Assembly: GCA_033761835.1 (NCBI GenBank)
Contig: JANRME010000182.1
Coordinates: forward strand, 1-37,437
Direction of reading: 5' to 3'
Origin: JADJNW01 sp033761835
Lineage (GTDB): Bacteria; Bacteroidota; Bacteroidia; Chitinophagales; Saprospiraceae
Length of the DNA: 37,437 nucleotides
Below the pieces are notes generated by a model that ran no database searches, had not been told where the DNA came from, and worked only from the letters and a program-made list of their open reading frames with translations. Positions 7,280-14,099 of the stretch are shown here, one piece after another (position 1 is the stretch's first letter; every line of letters starts with the position of its first letter). The translations under genes and the position numbers were made by a program.

Positions 7280-7804
7280 TTAGCCTTTAAAAAGCTTTTC
7301 CACAGAAATATTGCGCTGCTTGGCAATTGCCAAAGGATTTCTCATCTTGGCAAGTGCATCAATCGTAGCTTTCACCACGTTGTGCGGATTAGATGACCCC
7401 TGCGATTTTGCCAATACATTATGAACACCAGCAATTTCCAATACAGCACGCATCGCACCACCTGCAATTACCCCCGTACCATCCGCAGCAGGCTTGATCA
7501 ACACTTTACCAGCGCCGTATTTACCTTTCTGTTCATGCGGAATGGTTCCTTTGTGTATAGGTACTTTTACCAGATTTTTTTTTGCATCATCTACCGCTTT
7601 TGCTATAGATTCAGATACATCGCGGGCTTTTCCAAGTCCATGACCTACTGTGCCATTTCCATCACCAACCACCACGATTGCCGCAAAGCTAAACGTTCTA
7701 CCCCCTTTGGTCACTTTTGCCACGCGATTGAGGCTTACCAGCTTCTCTTTTAATTCTGTTTCTGCCGGTTTTACCCGATTATTGCCTTGATTATTTTTTG
7801 CCAT
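7280..7804 (-). CDS. rpsE: 30S ribosomal protein S5
   Basis: S5 has an N-terminal double-stranded-RNA-binding-like domain and a C-terminal domain, and shapes the mRNA entry channel and decoding fidelity. I start at 7804 (MAKNNQGNNR); a start at 7816 adds MIAI only. The protein is 174 residues. Diagnostic segments are LVSLNRVAKVTKGGRTFSF, GDGNGTVGHGLGKARDVSE, TIPHEQKGKYGAGKVLIKPA and GTGVIAGGAMRAVLE. Its neighbours are rplR (24 bases upstream) and rpmD (36 bases downstream). Confidence 0.98.
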   Translation of the reverse strand: MAKNNQGNNRVKPAETELKEKLVSLNRVAKVTKGGRTFSFAAIVVVGDGNGTVGHGLGKARDVSESIAKAVDDAKKNLVKVPIHKGTIPHEQKGKYGAGKVLIKPAADGTGVIAGGAMRAVLEIAGVHNVLAKSQGSSNPHNVVKATIDALAKMRNPLAIAKQRNISVEKLFKG

Positions 7805-7828
7805 TATCGCAATCAATTAAGATTTTTT

Positions 7829-8182
7829 TTAGAATTCCAGTCCACCTTCCCGCGCACCCTCTGCCAACGCCTTCACTCTACCGTGATACAAATAACCTCC
7901 GCGGTCAAACACAATATTGTTGATATTTTTTGCCTTCAGGCGCTCCGCTAAGAGCTTACCGACCTGTTTAGCCTGTTCAGACTTGTTGCCTGTGCCCATT
8001 ATGCCTTCCTCTTTTGAAGAAGCAGCTACCAATGTAATACCCGCAAGATCGTCAATCACTTGTCCGTATATGTACTTACTGCTTCTATAAACGCTCAGAC
8101 GAGGTCTTTGTAGCGTTCCAGTTACTTTTTTACGAATGCGGTAGTGAATCTTCCTTCTTCTACCTTCCTTATTGAATTTCAT
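7829..8182 (-). CDS. rplR: 50S ribosomal protein L18
   Basis: L18 binds 5S rRNA and helps attach it to the large subunit. The 117-residue length is typical. It starts with a basic segment (MKFNKEGRRRKIHYRIRKK), then RPRLSVYRSSKYIYGQVIDD and the C-terminal VFDRGGYLYHGRVKALAEGAREGGLEF in two motifs, which is the family signature. It lies 131 bases behind rplF, a gap that contains an octad array, and 24 bases ahead of rpsE. Confidence 0.98.
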   Translation of the reverse strand: MKFNKEGRRRKIHYRIRKKVTGTLQRPRLSVYRSSKYIYGQVIDDLAGITLVAASSKEEGIMGTGNKSEQAKQVGKLLAERLKAKNINNIVFDRGGYLYHGRVKALAEGAREGGLEF

Positions 8183-8242
8183 TGTTTTCGGTTTTAGCCT
8201 TAGTGTAGGGCATTAGCCAAACCCAAGACGCTACGAAATTTA

Positions 8243-8298
8243 GTGTTACGATACTGGATGTTATGATGTTATAGAACAAAAAAACCATTGCACTATAA
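8243..8298. repeat. Inverted octad array in the rplF-rplR spacer
   Basis: Left 8-base units are GTGTTACG (8243-8250), ATACTGGA (8251-8258), TGTTATGA (8259-8266) and TGTTATAG (8267-8274). Right units AACCATTG (8283-8290) and CACTATAA (8291-8298) are in the inverted sense. The vocabulary matches the arrays at 3243 and 19906. Confidence 0.5.
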
Positions 8299-8313
8299 GG
8301 CCCAGAACTAAAA

Positions 8314-8874
8314 TTACTTCTTACCGCCTGCCGTTTTACCAGCTTTACGTCTGATAGTTTCATCCGAATACTTGACACCTTTCCCTTTGTATGGTTCTGG
8401 TTTTCTAAATCCACGGATTTTGGCGGCTATTTGTCCTAATAATTGCTTATCAATGCTTTCCAAACGCACCAAAGGGTTTTTACCTTTTTCCTGCTTAGTT
8501 TCTACCTTCACTTCCGAAGGTACATAAAACATGATTGGGTGCGAATAACCAAGAGTCAATTCTAATAACTGCCCCGTATTGGACGCGCGATAACCAACAC
8601 CGACTAGTTCCAATTCTTTCACAAAACCCTGAGTAACCCCTTGCACCATATTATTTACTAATGCACGATACAAGCCATGCATAGCACGGTGGCGAATTTG
8701 GTTCGTCGGGCGATTCAGAGTCAGGACACCGTCTTCTATTTCAAGTTGAATATCCATATCCACTTGCTGCGACAATGTACCCTTAGGGCCTTTGACTGTC
8801 ACCAGATTGCCTTTGCTGATATTGATTTCTACGCCTTTCGGAATGGTAATCGGCGCTTTTCCTACTCGTGACAT
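8314..8874 (-). CDS. rplF: 50S ribosomal protein L6
   Basis: L6 has two repeated domains and sits near the GTPase-associated centre of the large subunit. The 186-residue protein begins MSRVGKAPITIPKGVEI and shows VKGPKGTLSQ in the first domain. The C-terminal domain carries the diagnostic GQIAAKIRGFRKPEPYKGKG-type segment followed by GVKYSDETIRRKAGKTAGGKK. It starts 27 bases after the rpsH stop. Confidence 0.98.
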   Translation of the reverse strand: MSRVGKAPITIPKGVEINISKGNLVTVKGPKGTLSQQVDMDIQLEIEDGVLTLNRPTNQIRHRAMHGLYRALVNNMVQGVTQGFVKELELVGVGYRASNTGQLLELTLGYSHPIMFYVPSEVKVETKQEKGKNPLVRLESIDKQLLGQIAAKIRGFRKPEPYKGKGVKYSDETIRRKAGKTAGGKK

Positions 8875-8901
8875 TTTCTTTCTGTTTAATTGCCTAACAA
8901 A

Positions 8902-9312
8902 TTAGTAAACATAGCAAAGCACTTCGCCGCCTACATTCGCCTCTCTTGCCTGCTTTTCGGTCATCACCCCTTTGGAAGTAGAAACAATAGCAATGCCAAG
9001 TCCATTGATTACTCTTGGTAGTTCCTTGGATTTGGAAAACTTACGCAAACCAGGTTTGCTGATTCTTTCTAATTTACGAATGATTGGCTTTCTTGATGCA
9101 GGATCGTACTTGAGTGCTATTTTAATCACGCCCTGAGTGCCTTTACCACCTTCGTCTTCAAATTTATACTTGAGGATATAGCCCTGGTCGTATAAAATTT
9201 CGGTGATACGCTTTTTAATATTGGAAGCCGGGATTTCCACGATTCGGTGTCCGGCTTGTTGCGCGTTGCGAATACGCGTTAAAAAATCTGCTATCGGGTC
9301 AGTAACCGCCAT
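8902..9312 (-). CDS. rpsH: 30S ribosomal protein S8
   Basis: S8 binds the central domain of 16S rRNA and, in proteobacteria, represses the spc operon. I start at 9312 (MAVTDPIADFLTRIRNA), which gives 136 residues; an ATG at 9327 would add MKLHT. The C-terminal signature GIAIVSTSKGVMTEKQAREANVGGEVLCYVY (two overlapping motifs) is unmistakable. It is 119 bases behind rpsN and 27 bases ahead of rplF. Confidence 0.98.
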   Translation of the reverse strand: MAVTDPIADFLTRIRNAQQAGHRIVEIPASNIKKRITEILYDQGYILKYKFEDEGGKGTQGVIKIALKYDPASRKPIIRKLERISKPGLRKFSKSKELPRVINGLGIAIVSTSKGVMTEKQAREANVGGEVLCYVY

Positions 9313-9399
9313 TGTATGGAGTTTCATTGGCTGGTTTTCCTACGAGGAACCTTGCCACTTGATTAAAAAATTTTATCTTTTGGATAGCCTTAACACATA

Positions 9400-9433
9400 T
9401 AAGCCTAAAGCCTATATATCTAAGGTCTAACTT
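9400..9433. repeat. Weak single-arm heptad array in the rpsN-rpsH spacer
   Basis: Units TAAGCCT (9400-9406), AAAGCCT (9407-9413), ATATATC (9414-9420) and TAAGGTC (9421-9427) run in a 7-base period up to the rpsN stop codon. I do not see a convincing inverted partner. Confidence 0.35.
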
Positions 9434-9701
9434 ACCAACTTGCTTTGGTCACACCTGGAAGCTTACCTTCCAATGCCATATCGCGGAATTTCACACGACA
9501 AATCCCAAACTGGCGCATATAGCCTTTAGGTCGCCCTGTAAGTTTGCAACGATTGTGCAAGCGAATCGGATTGGCATTGCGAGGCAACTTGTCGAGTTCG
9601 TCCCACTTACCTTCTTCTTTCAGCCGCTTGCGCAATTCAGCGTATTTAGCCACCGTTTTTTCCCGCTTTCTTTCTCTTGCAATGATTGACTTCTTTGCCA
9701 T
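9432..9701 (-). CDS. rpsN: 30S ribosomal protein S14, zinc-free type
   Basis: S14 sits in the head of the small subunit next to S3 and S10. At 89 residues this is the long form without the paired CxxC zinc ligands of the short form; only isolated cysteines occur in NRCKLTGRPKGYMRQFGICR. The C-terminal RVKFRDMALEGKLPGVTKASW (two motifs) is diagnostic. It lies between rplE (67-base gap with an array) and rpsH. Confidence 0.98.
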   Translation of the reverse strand: MAKKSIIARERKREKTVAKYAELRKRLKEEGKWDELDKLPRNANPIRLHNRCKLTGRPKGYMRQFGICRVKFRDMALEGKLPGVTKASW

Positions 9702-9705
9702 AAGA

Positions 9706-9761
9706 ATTATTCATTATTCATTGTTAATTATAATTCAAATCTGAATACAATCAACAATCTT
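9706..9761. repeat. Heptad array (words ATTATTC / CAATCNN) in the rplE-rpsN spacer
   Basis: Left units ATTATTC (9706-9712 and 9713-9719), ATTGTTA (9720-9726) and ATTATAA (9727-9733) keep a 7-base period. Units TTCAAAT (9734-9740), CTGAATA (9741-9747), CAATCAA (9748-9754) and CAATCTT (9755-9761) follow in the same register, with partial inverted complementarity. Confidence 0.55.
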
Positions 9762-9768
9762 TTAATTT

Positions 9769-10329
9769 TTATCCGCGTTGTTGATTTCTGAAAGGTAAAC
9801 CCATCAATTTCAACAAAGCTAAGGCTTCTGCATCTGTTTTAGCCGTTGTTACAAAAGTGACATCCATGCCCGTGATTTTGCTCACTTTGTCGAGGTCAAT
9901 CTCCGGAAAAATGATGTGTTCGGTAATCCCCATCGAGTAGTTGCCGCGGCCGTCAAAACTCTTGTCATTGATTCCTCGAAAGTCGCGCACGCGAGGCAAA
10001 GCCACGGTAATCAGGCGATCAAGAAATTCGAACATTTGATCGTTGCGCAATGTTACACGCACACCAATTGGCATAGCTTCGCGCAATTTAAAGTTAGAGA
10101 TCGAAGTTTTTGCTTTGGTTGGCACTGCTTTTTGTCCAGCAATCAGCGTCAATTCTGCCTGCGCGTTATCTACCAATTTTTTATCTTGAGTAGCTGCCCC
10201 TACGCCCTGATTGATACAAATCTTTTCGAGCTTAGGTACCTGCATGATAGTCTTGTATTGGAACTGCTCCATCAGGGCAGGTGCCACTTCTTTATAATAT
10301 TTTTCCTTGAGTCTTGGTACGTATTTCAT
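9769..10329 (-). CDS. rplE: 50S ribosomal protein L5
   Basis: L5 binds 5S rRNA and contacts P-site tRNA. I choose the ATG at 10329, giving 186 residues; its A is also the last base of the rplX stop, a TGATG overlap that indicates translational coupling. The family motifs present are VPKLEKICINQGVG, TSISNFKLREAMPIGVRVTLR, RDFRGINDKSFDGRGNYSMGI and the ending VTFVTTAKTDAEALALL. The last part of the protein contains GLPFRNQQRG. Confidence 0.98.
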   Translation of the reverse strand: MKYVPRLKEKYYKEVAPALMEQFQYKTIMQVPKLEKICINQGVGAATQDKKLVDNAQAELTLIAGQKAVPTKAKTSISNFKLREAMPIGVRVTLRNDQMFEFLDRLITVALPRVRDFRGINDKSFDGRGNYSMGITEHIIFPEIDLDKVSKITGMDVTFVTTAKTDAEALALLKLMGLPFRNQQRG

Positions 10330-10691
10330 CACTCAATGATTGCGTCTGATTTTTTAGAATAACGAACCAGTTTACCATCCACTTCTTTGCGCCCTACACG
10401 GGTAGGCTCACCAGATTTTGGATCTACCAGCATCAATTTTGAAATATGAATCGGTGCAGGTAATTCTGTAATACCGCCCGGATTGTTTTGCGTTGGTTTC
10501 TGGTGCTTTTTTACCATATTTACCTGGTCTACAATAGCGCGATTCTGGTCAGGAAAAACCTCCAGCACTTCCCGCACTTTGCTTGTATCTTTGTAGGATC
10601 CAGAGATAACAACTACTCTGTCGCCTTTTTTGATTTTCAGCTTGGGAGCAAACCGCTTTTGCTCTGCGTTTTTAAATTTCTTGATCGCCAT
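10329..10691 (-). CDS. rplX: 50S ribosomal protein L24
   Basis: L24 is an assembly-initiating protein that binds the 5' end of 23S rRNA. The 120-residue protein has a KOW motif near the start (KIKKGDRVVVISGSYKD), followed by VNMVKKHQKPTQNNPGGI and PIHISKLMLVDPKSG, both typical. It follows rplN after 60 bases and overlaps rplE by one base (TGATG). Confidence 0.98.
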   Translation of the reverse strand: MAIKKFKNAEQKRFAPKLKIKKGDRVVVISGSYKDTSKVREVLEVFPDQNRAIVDQVNMVKKHQKPTQNNPGGITELPAPIHISKLMLVDPKSGEPTRVGRKEVDGKLVRYSKKSDAIIE

Positions 10692-10751
10692 TTCTTACAC
10701 AATTATTTAAACGCCGACTTTCCGAAAGCGCGACGAATGATCTTATCTATC

Positions 10752-11117
10752 TTAAAGCACTTCCGGTGCTAATGACACAATACGCATATAATCTTTATCG
10801 CGCAATTCTCTTGCCACTGGGCCGAAGATACGCGTACCTCTTGGTTCGTCCTGATTGTTCAACAATACCACTGCGTTATCATCGAATCGAATGTAAGAAC
10901 CATCTTTGCGGCGAATTTCTTTCTTAGTGCGCACTACGACTGCCTTCGACACCGAACCCTTTTTGATGCCACCCGGAGAAGCTTCCTTCACCGAAACAAC
11001 AATTTTATCGCCTATCGACGCGTATCTGCGCTTAGAACCTCCCAATACGCGAATACATAATACTTCCTTCGCGCCGCTGTTATCTGCTACTTTGAGTCTA
11101 CTTTCTTGCTGAATCAT
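10752..11117 (-). CDS. rplN: 50S ribosomal protein L14
   Basis: L14 forms bridges to the small subunit and contacts L19. I start at 11117 (MIQQESRLKVADNSGAKEV), giving the canonical 121 residues; an upstream in-frame ATG at 11171 adds 18 residues that come from the word array in the spacer. Family signatures are VLCIRVLGGSKRRYASIGD, RTKKEIRRKDGSYIRFDDNA and GTRIFGPVARELRD. Confidence 0.98.
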   Translation of the reverse strand: MIQQESRLKVADNSGAKEVLCIRVLGGSKRRYASIGDKIVVSVKEASPGGIKKGSVSKAVVVRTKKEIRRKDGSYIRFDDNAVVLLNNQDEPRGTRIFGPVARELRDKDYMRIVSLAPEVL

Positions 11118-11131
11118 GGCTTTCTCTTTTA

Positions 11132-11196
11132 AAATATGAAATTTGAAAAAAGAAACGAGAAATACTTTCAAATTCCATATTTCGCATTTCTTATTT
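11132..11196. repeat. Inverted heptad array (word AAANNNG) between rpsQ and rplN
   Basis: Left units are AAATATG (11132-11138), AAATTTG (11139-11145), AAAAAAG (11146-11152) and AAACGAG (11153-11159), then AAATACT. Right units, read on the minus strand, are AAATAAG (11196-11190), AAATGCG (11189-11183), AAATATG (11182-11176) and GAATTTG (11175-11169). Both arms keep an exact 7-base period, and the last right unit touches the rpsQ stop. Confidence 0.75.
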
Positions 11197-11450
11197 TACT
11201 TGGCTCTTTCGATAATTTCCACCAAGCGCCAACGTTTATTTTTGCTCAACGGACGAGTTTCCATGATGCGCACCAGGTCACCGATATTGCAATCATTGTT
11301 CTCGTCGTGGGCCATAAACTTGGTTGATTTCTTCACGAACTTACCGTAAATGGGGTGCTGCAATCGCCGCTCTACCTTTACTGAAATAGACTTCGTCATT
11401 TTATTGCTAACGACAACCCCTACTTTCGTTTTTCTAATTTTTCTTTCCAT
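11196..11450 (-). CDS. rpsQ: 30S ribosomal protein S17
   Basis: S17 is an OB-fold protein that binds the 5' domain of 16S rRNA. I start at 11450 (MERKIRKTKVGVVVS), giving 84 residues; the adjacent ATG at 11453 is equally possible, while the longer frame to 11555 overlaps rpmC and is not family-like. Signatures are RKTKVGVVVSNKMTKSISV, HPIYGKFVKKSTKFMAHDE and IGDLVRIMETRPLSKNKRWR. It is 49 bases behind rpmC. Confidence 0.97.
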   Translation of the reverse strand: MERKIRKTKVGVVVSNKMTKSISVKVERRLQHPIYGKFVKKSTKFMAHDENNDCNIGDLVRIMETRPLSKNKRWRLVEIIERAK

Positions 11451-11499
11451 CATTTTTTGATGTTTTACCTTTCGCTTTGCGAAAATGATCACCTGTATC

Positions 11500-11760
11500 T
11501 TAGTTATGGCGGCGTCTTTCGCGTATTTTTGAACGATTGGCAATATCTTCTTCACTCATAACCGCCAGTTGGCGACGGCGAATTTCCGTTTTCAAACGAG
11601 CAATATCTCGGCGTACTTCGCGCAGAATCAGCGGATTATCCAATCCTTTGATCGCGTGATCGAATTGAAGCTTTTGGTATTGAAATTCTGTTTGCTCCAA
11701 TTCACTCGTTAGGTCTGTATCTGAAAAGTCCTGTAATTCCAGGTATTTCTTAGATGCCAT
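11500..11760 (-). CDS. rpmC: 50S ribosomal protein L29, extended
   Basis: L29 lies at the peptide exit tunnel and helps recruit trigger factor and SRP. The helical-hairpin core is visible: SDTDLTSELEQTEFQYQKLQF, then NPLILREVRRDIARLKTEIRRRQL. The protein is 86 residues, about 20 longer than the usual 60-68. The extra part is the charged C-terminal stretch MSEEDIANRSKIRERRRHN. It lies between rplP and rpsQ as expected. Confidence 0.96.
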   Translation of the reverse strand: MASKKYLELQDFSDTDLTSELEQTEFQYQKLQFDHAIKGLDNPLILREVRRDIARLKTEIRRRQLAVMSEEDIANRSKIRERRRHN

Positions 11761-11778
11761 TTTTTTACTTTTTAAAAA

Positions 11779-11826
11779 TTTAGACTAAGACAAAAGCAAG
11801 ATATAATGTCTATAATCTAATATCTA
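11779..11826. repeat. Inverted heptad array (word NTTAGAN) between rplP and rpmC
   Basis: Left units TTTAGAC (11779-11785), TAAGACA (11786-11792), AAAGCAA (11793-11799). Right units ATGTCTA (11806-11812), TAATCTA (11813-11819) and ATATCTA (11820-11826), with conserved TCTA in phase. The word matches the arrays at 69, 6989 and 19344. Confidence 0.6.
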
Positions 11827-11833
11827 AAACAAA

Positions 11834-12253
11834 CTATTCAGCATAATCAGGGCGTGTGATCGTTTTTGTCAACACCGGCAGTTTTTGAGCCGCCAATCGC
11901 AATGCTTCCGTAGCTATTTCAGAAGATACACCGTCAATTTCAAACATAATTCTACCCGGTTGAATCTGCGCTACATAATGATCCAGCGAACCTTTACCCT
12001 TACCCATCCGCACTTCCTGAGGCTTTGCCGTGATCGGCTTATCCGGGAAAATACGAATCCAAACCTTTCCTTCCCTTTTCATATAGCGCGTCATCGCAAT
12101 ACGTGCCGCTTCAATCTGACGGTTGGTCACACGACCGGCTGTGATTGCCTTGAGACCGAAGGTACCGAAAGCCACCGTGCTGCCCCTTTGGGCGATGCCT
12201 CTGTTTCTGCCTTTTTGCTGTTTGCGGTATTTAGTCCGTTTCGGCTGTAACAT
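11834..12253 (-). CDS. rplP: 50S ribosomal protein L16
   Basis: L16 shapes the A-site tRNA-binding region of the large subunit. The 139-residue protein starts MLQPKRTKYRKQQKGRNRG and shows the family signatures ITNRQIEAARIAMTRYMKRE-like segment, VWIRIFPDKPITAKPQEVRMG, and MGKGKGSLDHYVAQIQPGRI. It follows rpsC after 96 bases; rpmC follows after 73. Confidence 0.98.
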   Translation of the reverse strand: MLQPKRTKYRKQQKGRNRGIAQRGSTVAFGTFGLKAITAGRVTNRQIEAARIAMTRYMKREGKVWIRIFPDKPITAKPQEVRMGKGKGSLDHYVAQIQPGRIMFEIDGVSSEIATEALRLAAQKLPVLTKTITRPDYAE

Positions 12254-12301
12254 TTTTCCTTAATTTAACCGTGAAAGATAGCCTTTCCCGTGTGTGCGGG
12301 A

Positions 12302-12329
12302 TACCTTCCAAAAAAGCTTGGCAAAGGTA
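12302..12329. other. Imperfect hairpin in the rpsC-rplP spacer
   Basis: TACCT/AGGTA ends and an inner CCAA/TTGG stem can pair across 12302-12329. A second small stem CCCG/CGGG lies at about 12287-12301. No terminator T-run follows in the minus-strand direction, and the operon clearly continues. Confidence 0.3.
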
Positions 12330-12349
12330 AGGCCTTTTTTTGAATTATT

Positions 12350-13243
12350 CTACCTTCTTTTTTGATTTCTTCCACCACCACCGCCACCGCGATTTCTATC
12401 CCCTCCACCACTGTTGCCACCACGATTTCTGTCGCCACCGCCTTCACCACGACCGCCTCCACGTCTTCTATCTCCTCCTCTGTCGCCTCCACGATCGCCA
12501 CCACCTTCACCGCGACCACCGCCACGTCTCCTATCTCCTCCTCTATCGCGATCGCCACCACCAGATCCGCCTTCTTTCTTGGCCACACCTACATTTGGCG
12601 AAAGATCGCGCTTGCCCAATACTTCGCCTTTACAAAGCCATACTTTAATACCGATTTTACCATAAACAGTTTGCGCTTCTTTCAAAGCATAATCAATATC
12701 AGCACGAAAAGTATGCAACGGGGTTCTACCCTCTTTGTATTCTTCAGTACGCGCCATATCCGAACCTGCCAAACGGCCCGAGATACGTACCTTGATGCCT
12801 TCAGCGCCTGCACGAATCGTAGATTGAATCGCCATTTTAATCGCACGACGATAGTTAATACGGGCTTCGAGTTGTTTTGCAATGGTTTCGCCAACGATAT
12901 TGGCATCCAATTCTGGCTTACGGATTTCAATGATATTGATCTGAACATCTTTACCGGTAAGTTTTTTCAACTCTTCCCGAATGCGATCTACTTCTTGGCC
13001 GCCCTTACCGATAATGATACCGGGGCGCGAAGTGTGCATTGTAATCGTAATGCGCTTCAAGGTGCGTTCGATCACAATGCGAGCAATGCCGCCTTTTTGA
13101 ATACGCGCATTCAGATAGGTACGAATATTCTCGTCTTCCACCACTTTTTGTGCATAATCCCGCGACTTTCCGCCAAACCAGTTGGAGTCCCAGCCTCGGA
13201 TAATGCCTAAGCGATTGCCTATTGGATTTGTCTTTTGACCCAT
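12350..13243 (-). CDS. rpsC: 30S ribosomal protein S3 with Gly/Arg/Asp-rich repeat tail
   Basis: S3 forms part of the mRNA entry channel and has helicase-like activity with S4 and S5. Residues 1-223 are canonical: MGQKTNPIGNRLGIIRGWDS, the KH domain loop PGIIIGKGGQEVDRIREEL, and SGRLAGSDMARTEEYKEGR with VWLCKGEVLG. Residues 224-297 form an unusual tail of Gly, Arg, Asp, Glu and Asn. It contains a 17-residue repeat, GGDRRRGGGRGEGGGDR, at 235-251 and again at 256-272, encoded by an imperfect 63-base tandem repeat. The protein is 297 residues, compared with about 210-250 in most bacteria. The tail is strongly basic, RGG-like and presumably disordered. Confidence 0.97.
   Translation of the reverse strand: MGQKTNPIGNRLGIIRGWDSNWFGGKSRDYAQKVVEDENIRTYLNARIQKGGIARIVIERTLKRITITMHTSRPGIIIGKGGQEVDRIREELKKLTGKDVQINIIEIRKPELDANIVGETIAKQLEARINYRRAIKMAIQSTIRAGAEGIKVRISGRLAGSDMARTEEYKEGRTPLHTFRADIDYALKEAQTVYGKIGIKVWLCKGEVLGKRDLSPNVGVAKKEGGSGGGDRDRGGDRRRGGGRGEGGGDRGGDRGGDRRRGGGRGEGGGDRNRGGNSGGGDRNRGGGGGGRNQKRR
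12428..12541 (-). repeat. Imperfect 63-base tandem repeat inside rpsC
   Basis: Two copies encode the same 17-residue Gly/Arg block at S3 residues 235-251 and 256-272, with synonymous differences. The protein repeat is therefore exact while the DNA has diverged, which suggests selection on the peptide or an old duplication. Confidence 0.7.
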
Positions 13244-13271
13244 ATTGATGGATAATTAGTATTTGCTGAAT

Positions 13272-13682
13272 TTATTCTTCACCAGAAGTTTCTACTGCTT
13301 CTTCTATCTCTTCCTCTACTTCTTCTGATGAAAGTGGAACGGTATTTTCTACAATAATTGTTACGTGATTGCTGCGCTTTCTGATGCGATGCGCTCTACC
13401 GTGCGGTGCCGGGCGAAAACGCTTCAACATACCCGCTTCGTCAGAAAAAGCAGTTTTGATAACCAAATCATAGTCATCGGCACTTTCCGCACCATTGAGT
13501 TTGTATTCCCAATTAGCGATGGCAGAAAGGACTACCTTTTCCAGCCAAATTGATGCTTCTTGCTTGCTGTAACGAAGGATATCCAACGCATCAGCTACCC
13601 GCTTACCGCGAATAAGGTCAACCACCAAGCGCATTTTGCGTGCCGACAGCGGACAATTTTTTAGTTTAGCTACTGCTTCCAT
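13272..13682 (-). CDS. rplV: 50S ribosomal protein L22 with acidic tail
   Basis: L22 contacts all 23S rRNA domains and its long beta hairpin lines the exit tunnel, where macrolides act. The core is canonical: KNCPLSARKMRLVVDLIRGK, then the hairpin sequence RFRPAPHGRAHRIRKRSNHV. The protein is 136 residues; residues about 119-136 are an acidic tail, SSEEVEEEIEEAVETSGEE. No deletion is seen in the hairpin. It lies 28 bases ahead of rpsC, whose own tail is basic. Confidence 0.97.
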   Translation of the reverse strand: MEAVAKLKNCPLSARKMRLVVDLIRGKRVADALDILRYSKQEASIWLEKVVLSAIANWEYKLNGAESADDYDLVIKTAFSDEAGMLKRFRPAPHGRAHRIRKRSNHVTIIVENTVPLSSEEVEEEIEEAVETSGEE

Positions 13683-13746
13683 TTATCGTTCAATTGAAGT
13701 TACTGCCGTTTTTGATCCCTTTGCGAGAATAAAGTGGCAAGCAACC

Positions 13747-13796
13747 GGAATTGATAATTTTATTACTTCAATTATCAATTGACAATTGTCAATCGT
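13747..13796. repeat. Inverted heptad array (word CAATTNN) between rpsS and rplV
   Basis: Right units CAATTAT (13769-13775), CAATTGA (13776-13782), CAATTGT (13783-13789) and CAATCGT (13790-13796) keep an exact 7-base period up to the rpsS stop. Left units GGAATTG (13747-13753) and ATAATTT (13754-13760) are inverted partners. Confidence 0.65.
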
Positions 13797-14066
13797 TTAC
13801 TTCTTTCTGTTACCAGAGTGTCCTTTAAAGTTGCGCGTAGGTGCAAATTCGCCTAGCTTGTGTCCTACCATGTTTTCGGTAACAAACACTGGTACAAAGG
13901 TCTTGCCATTGTGTACTGCGATGGTTTCACCCACCATATCGGGGATAATCATCGAGGCACGCGACCAGGTTTTGATCACACTTTTCTTGTTGGATTCCTT
14001 TGCCTTCTGCACTTTCGCCAGCAACTTATAGAACACGTATGGTCCTTTTTTGATTGATCTTGCCAT
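13797..14066 (-). CDS. rpsS: 30S ribosomal protein S19
   Basis: S19 forms a complex with S13 in the head of the small subunit. The 89-residue protein is typical in length. It begins MARSIKKGPYVFYKLLAKV and contains the signature IKTWSRASMIIPDMVGETIA, then HNGKTFVPVFVTENMVGHKLGEFAPTR in two segments and a basic end. It is 33 bases behind rplB and 114 bases ahead of rplV. Confidence 0.98.
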   Translation of the reverse strand: MARSIKKGPYVFYKLLAKVQKAKESNKKSVIKTWSRASMIIPDMVGETIAVHNGKTFVPVFVTENMVGHKLGEFAPTRNFKGHSGNRKK

Positions 14067-14099
14067 TGTTTAATTATGGTTTTGCAAGATTTTATAAAA

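Noticed and set aside
8169..8414. Minus-strand frame of 81 codons between rplR and rplF.
   Set aside because: It overlaps the end of rplF in another frame and includes the octad array; nothing supports translation.
12362..13210. Long plus-strand frame of 282 codons opposite rpsC.
   Set aside because: It is the antisense shadow of S3; its Thr/Ser-rich start is the complement of the Gly/Arg tail and it has no family features.
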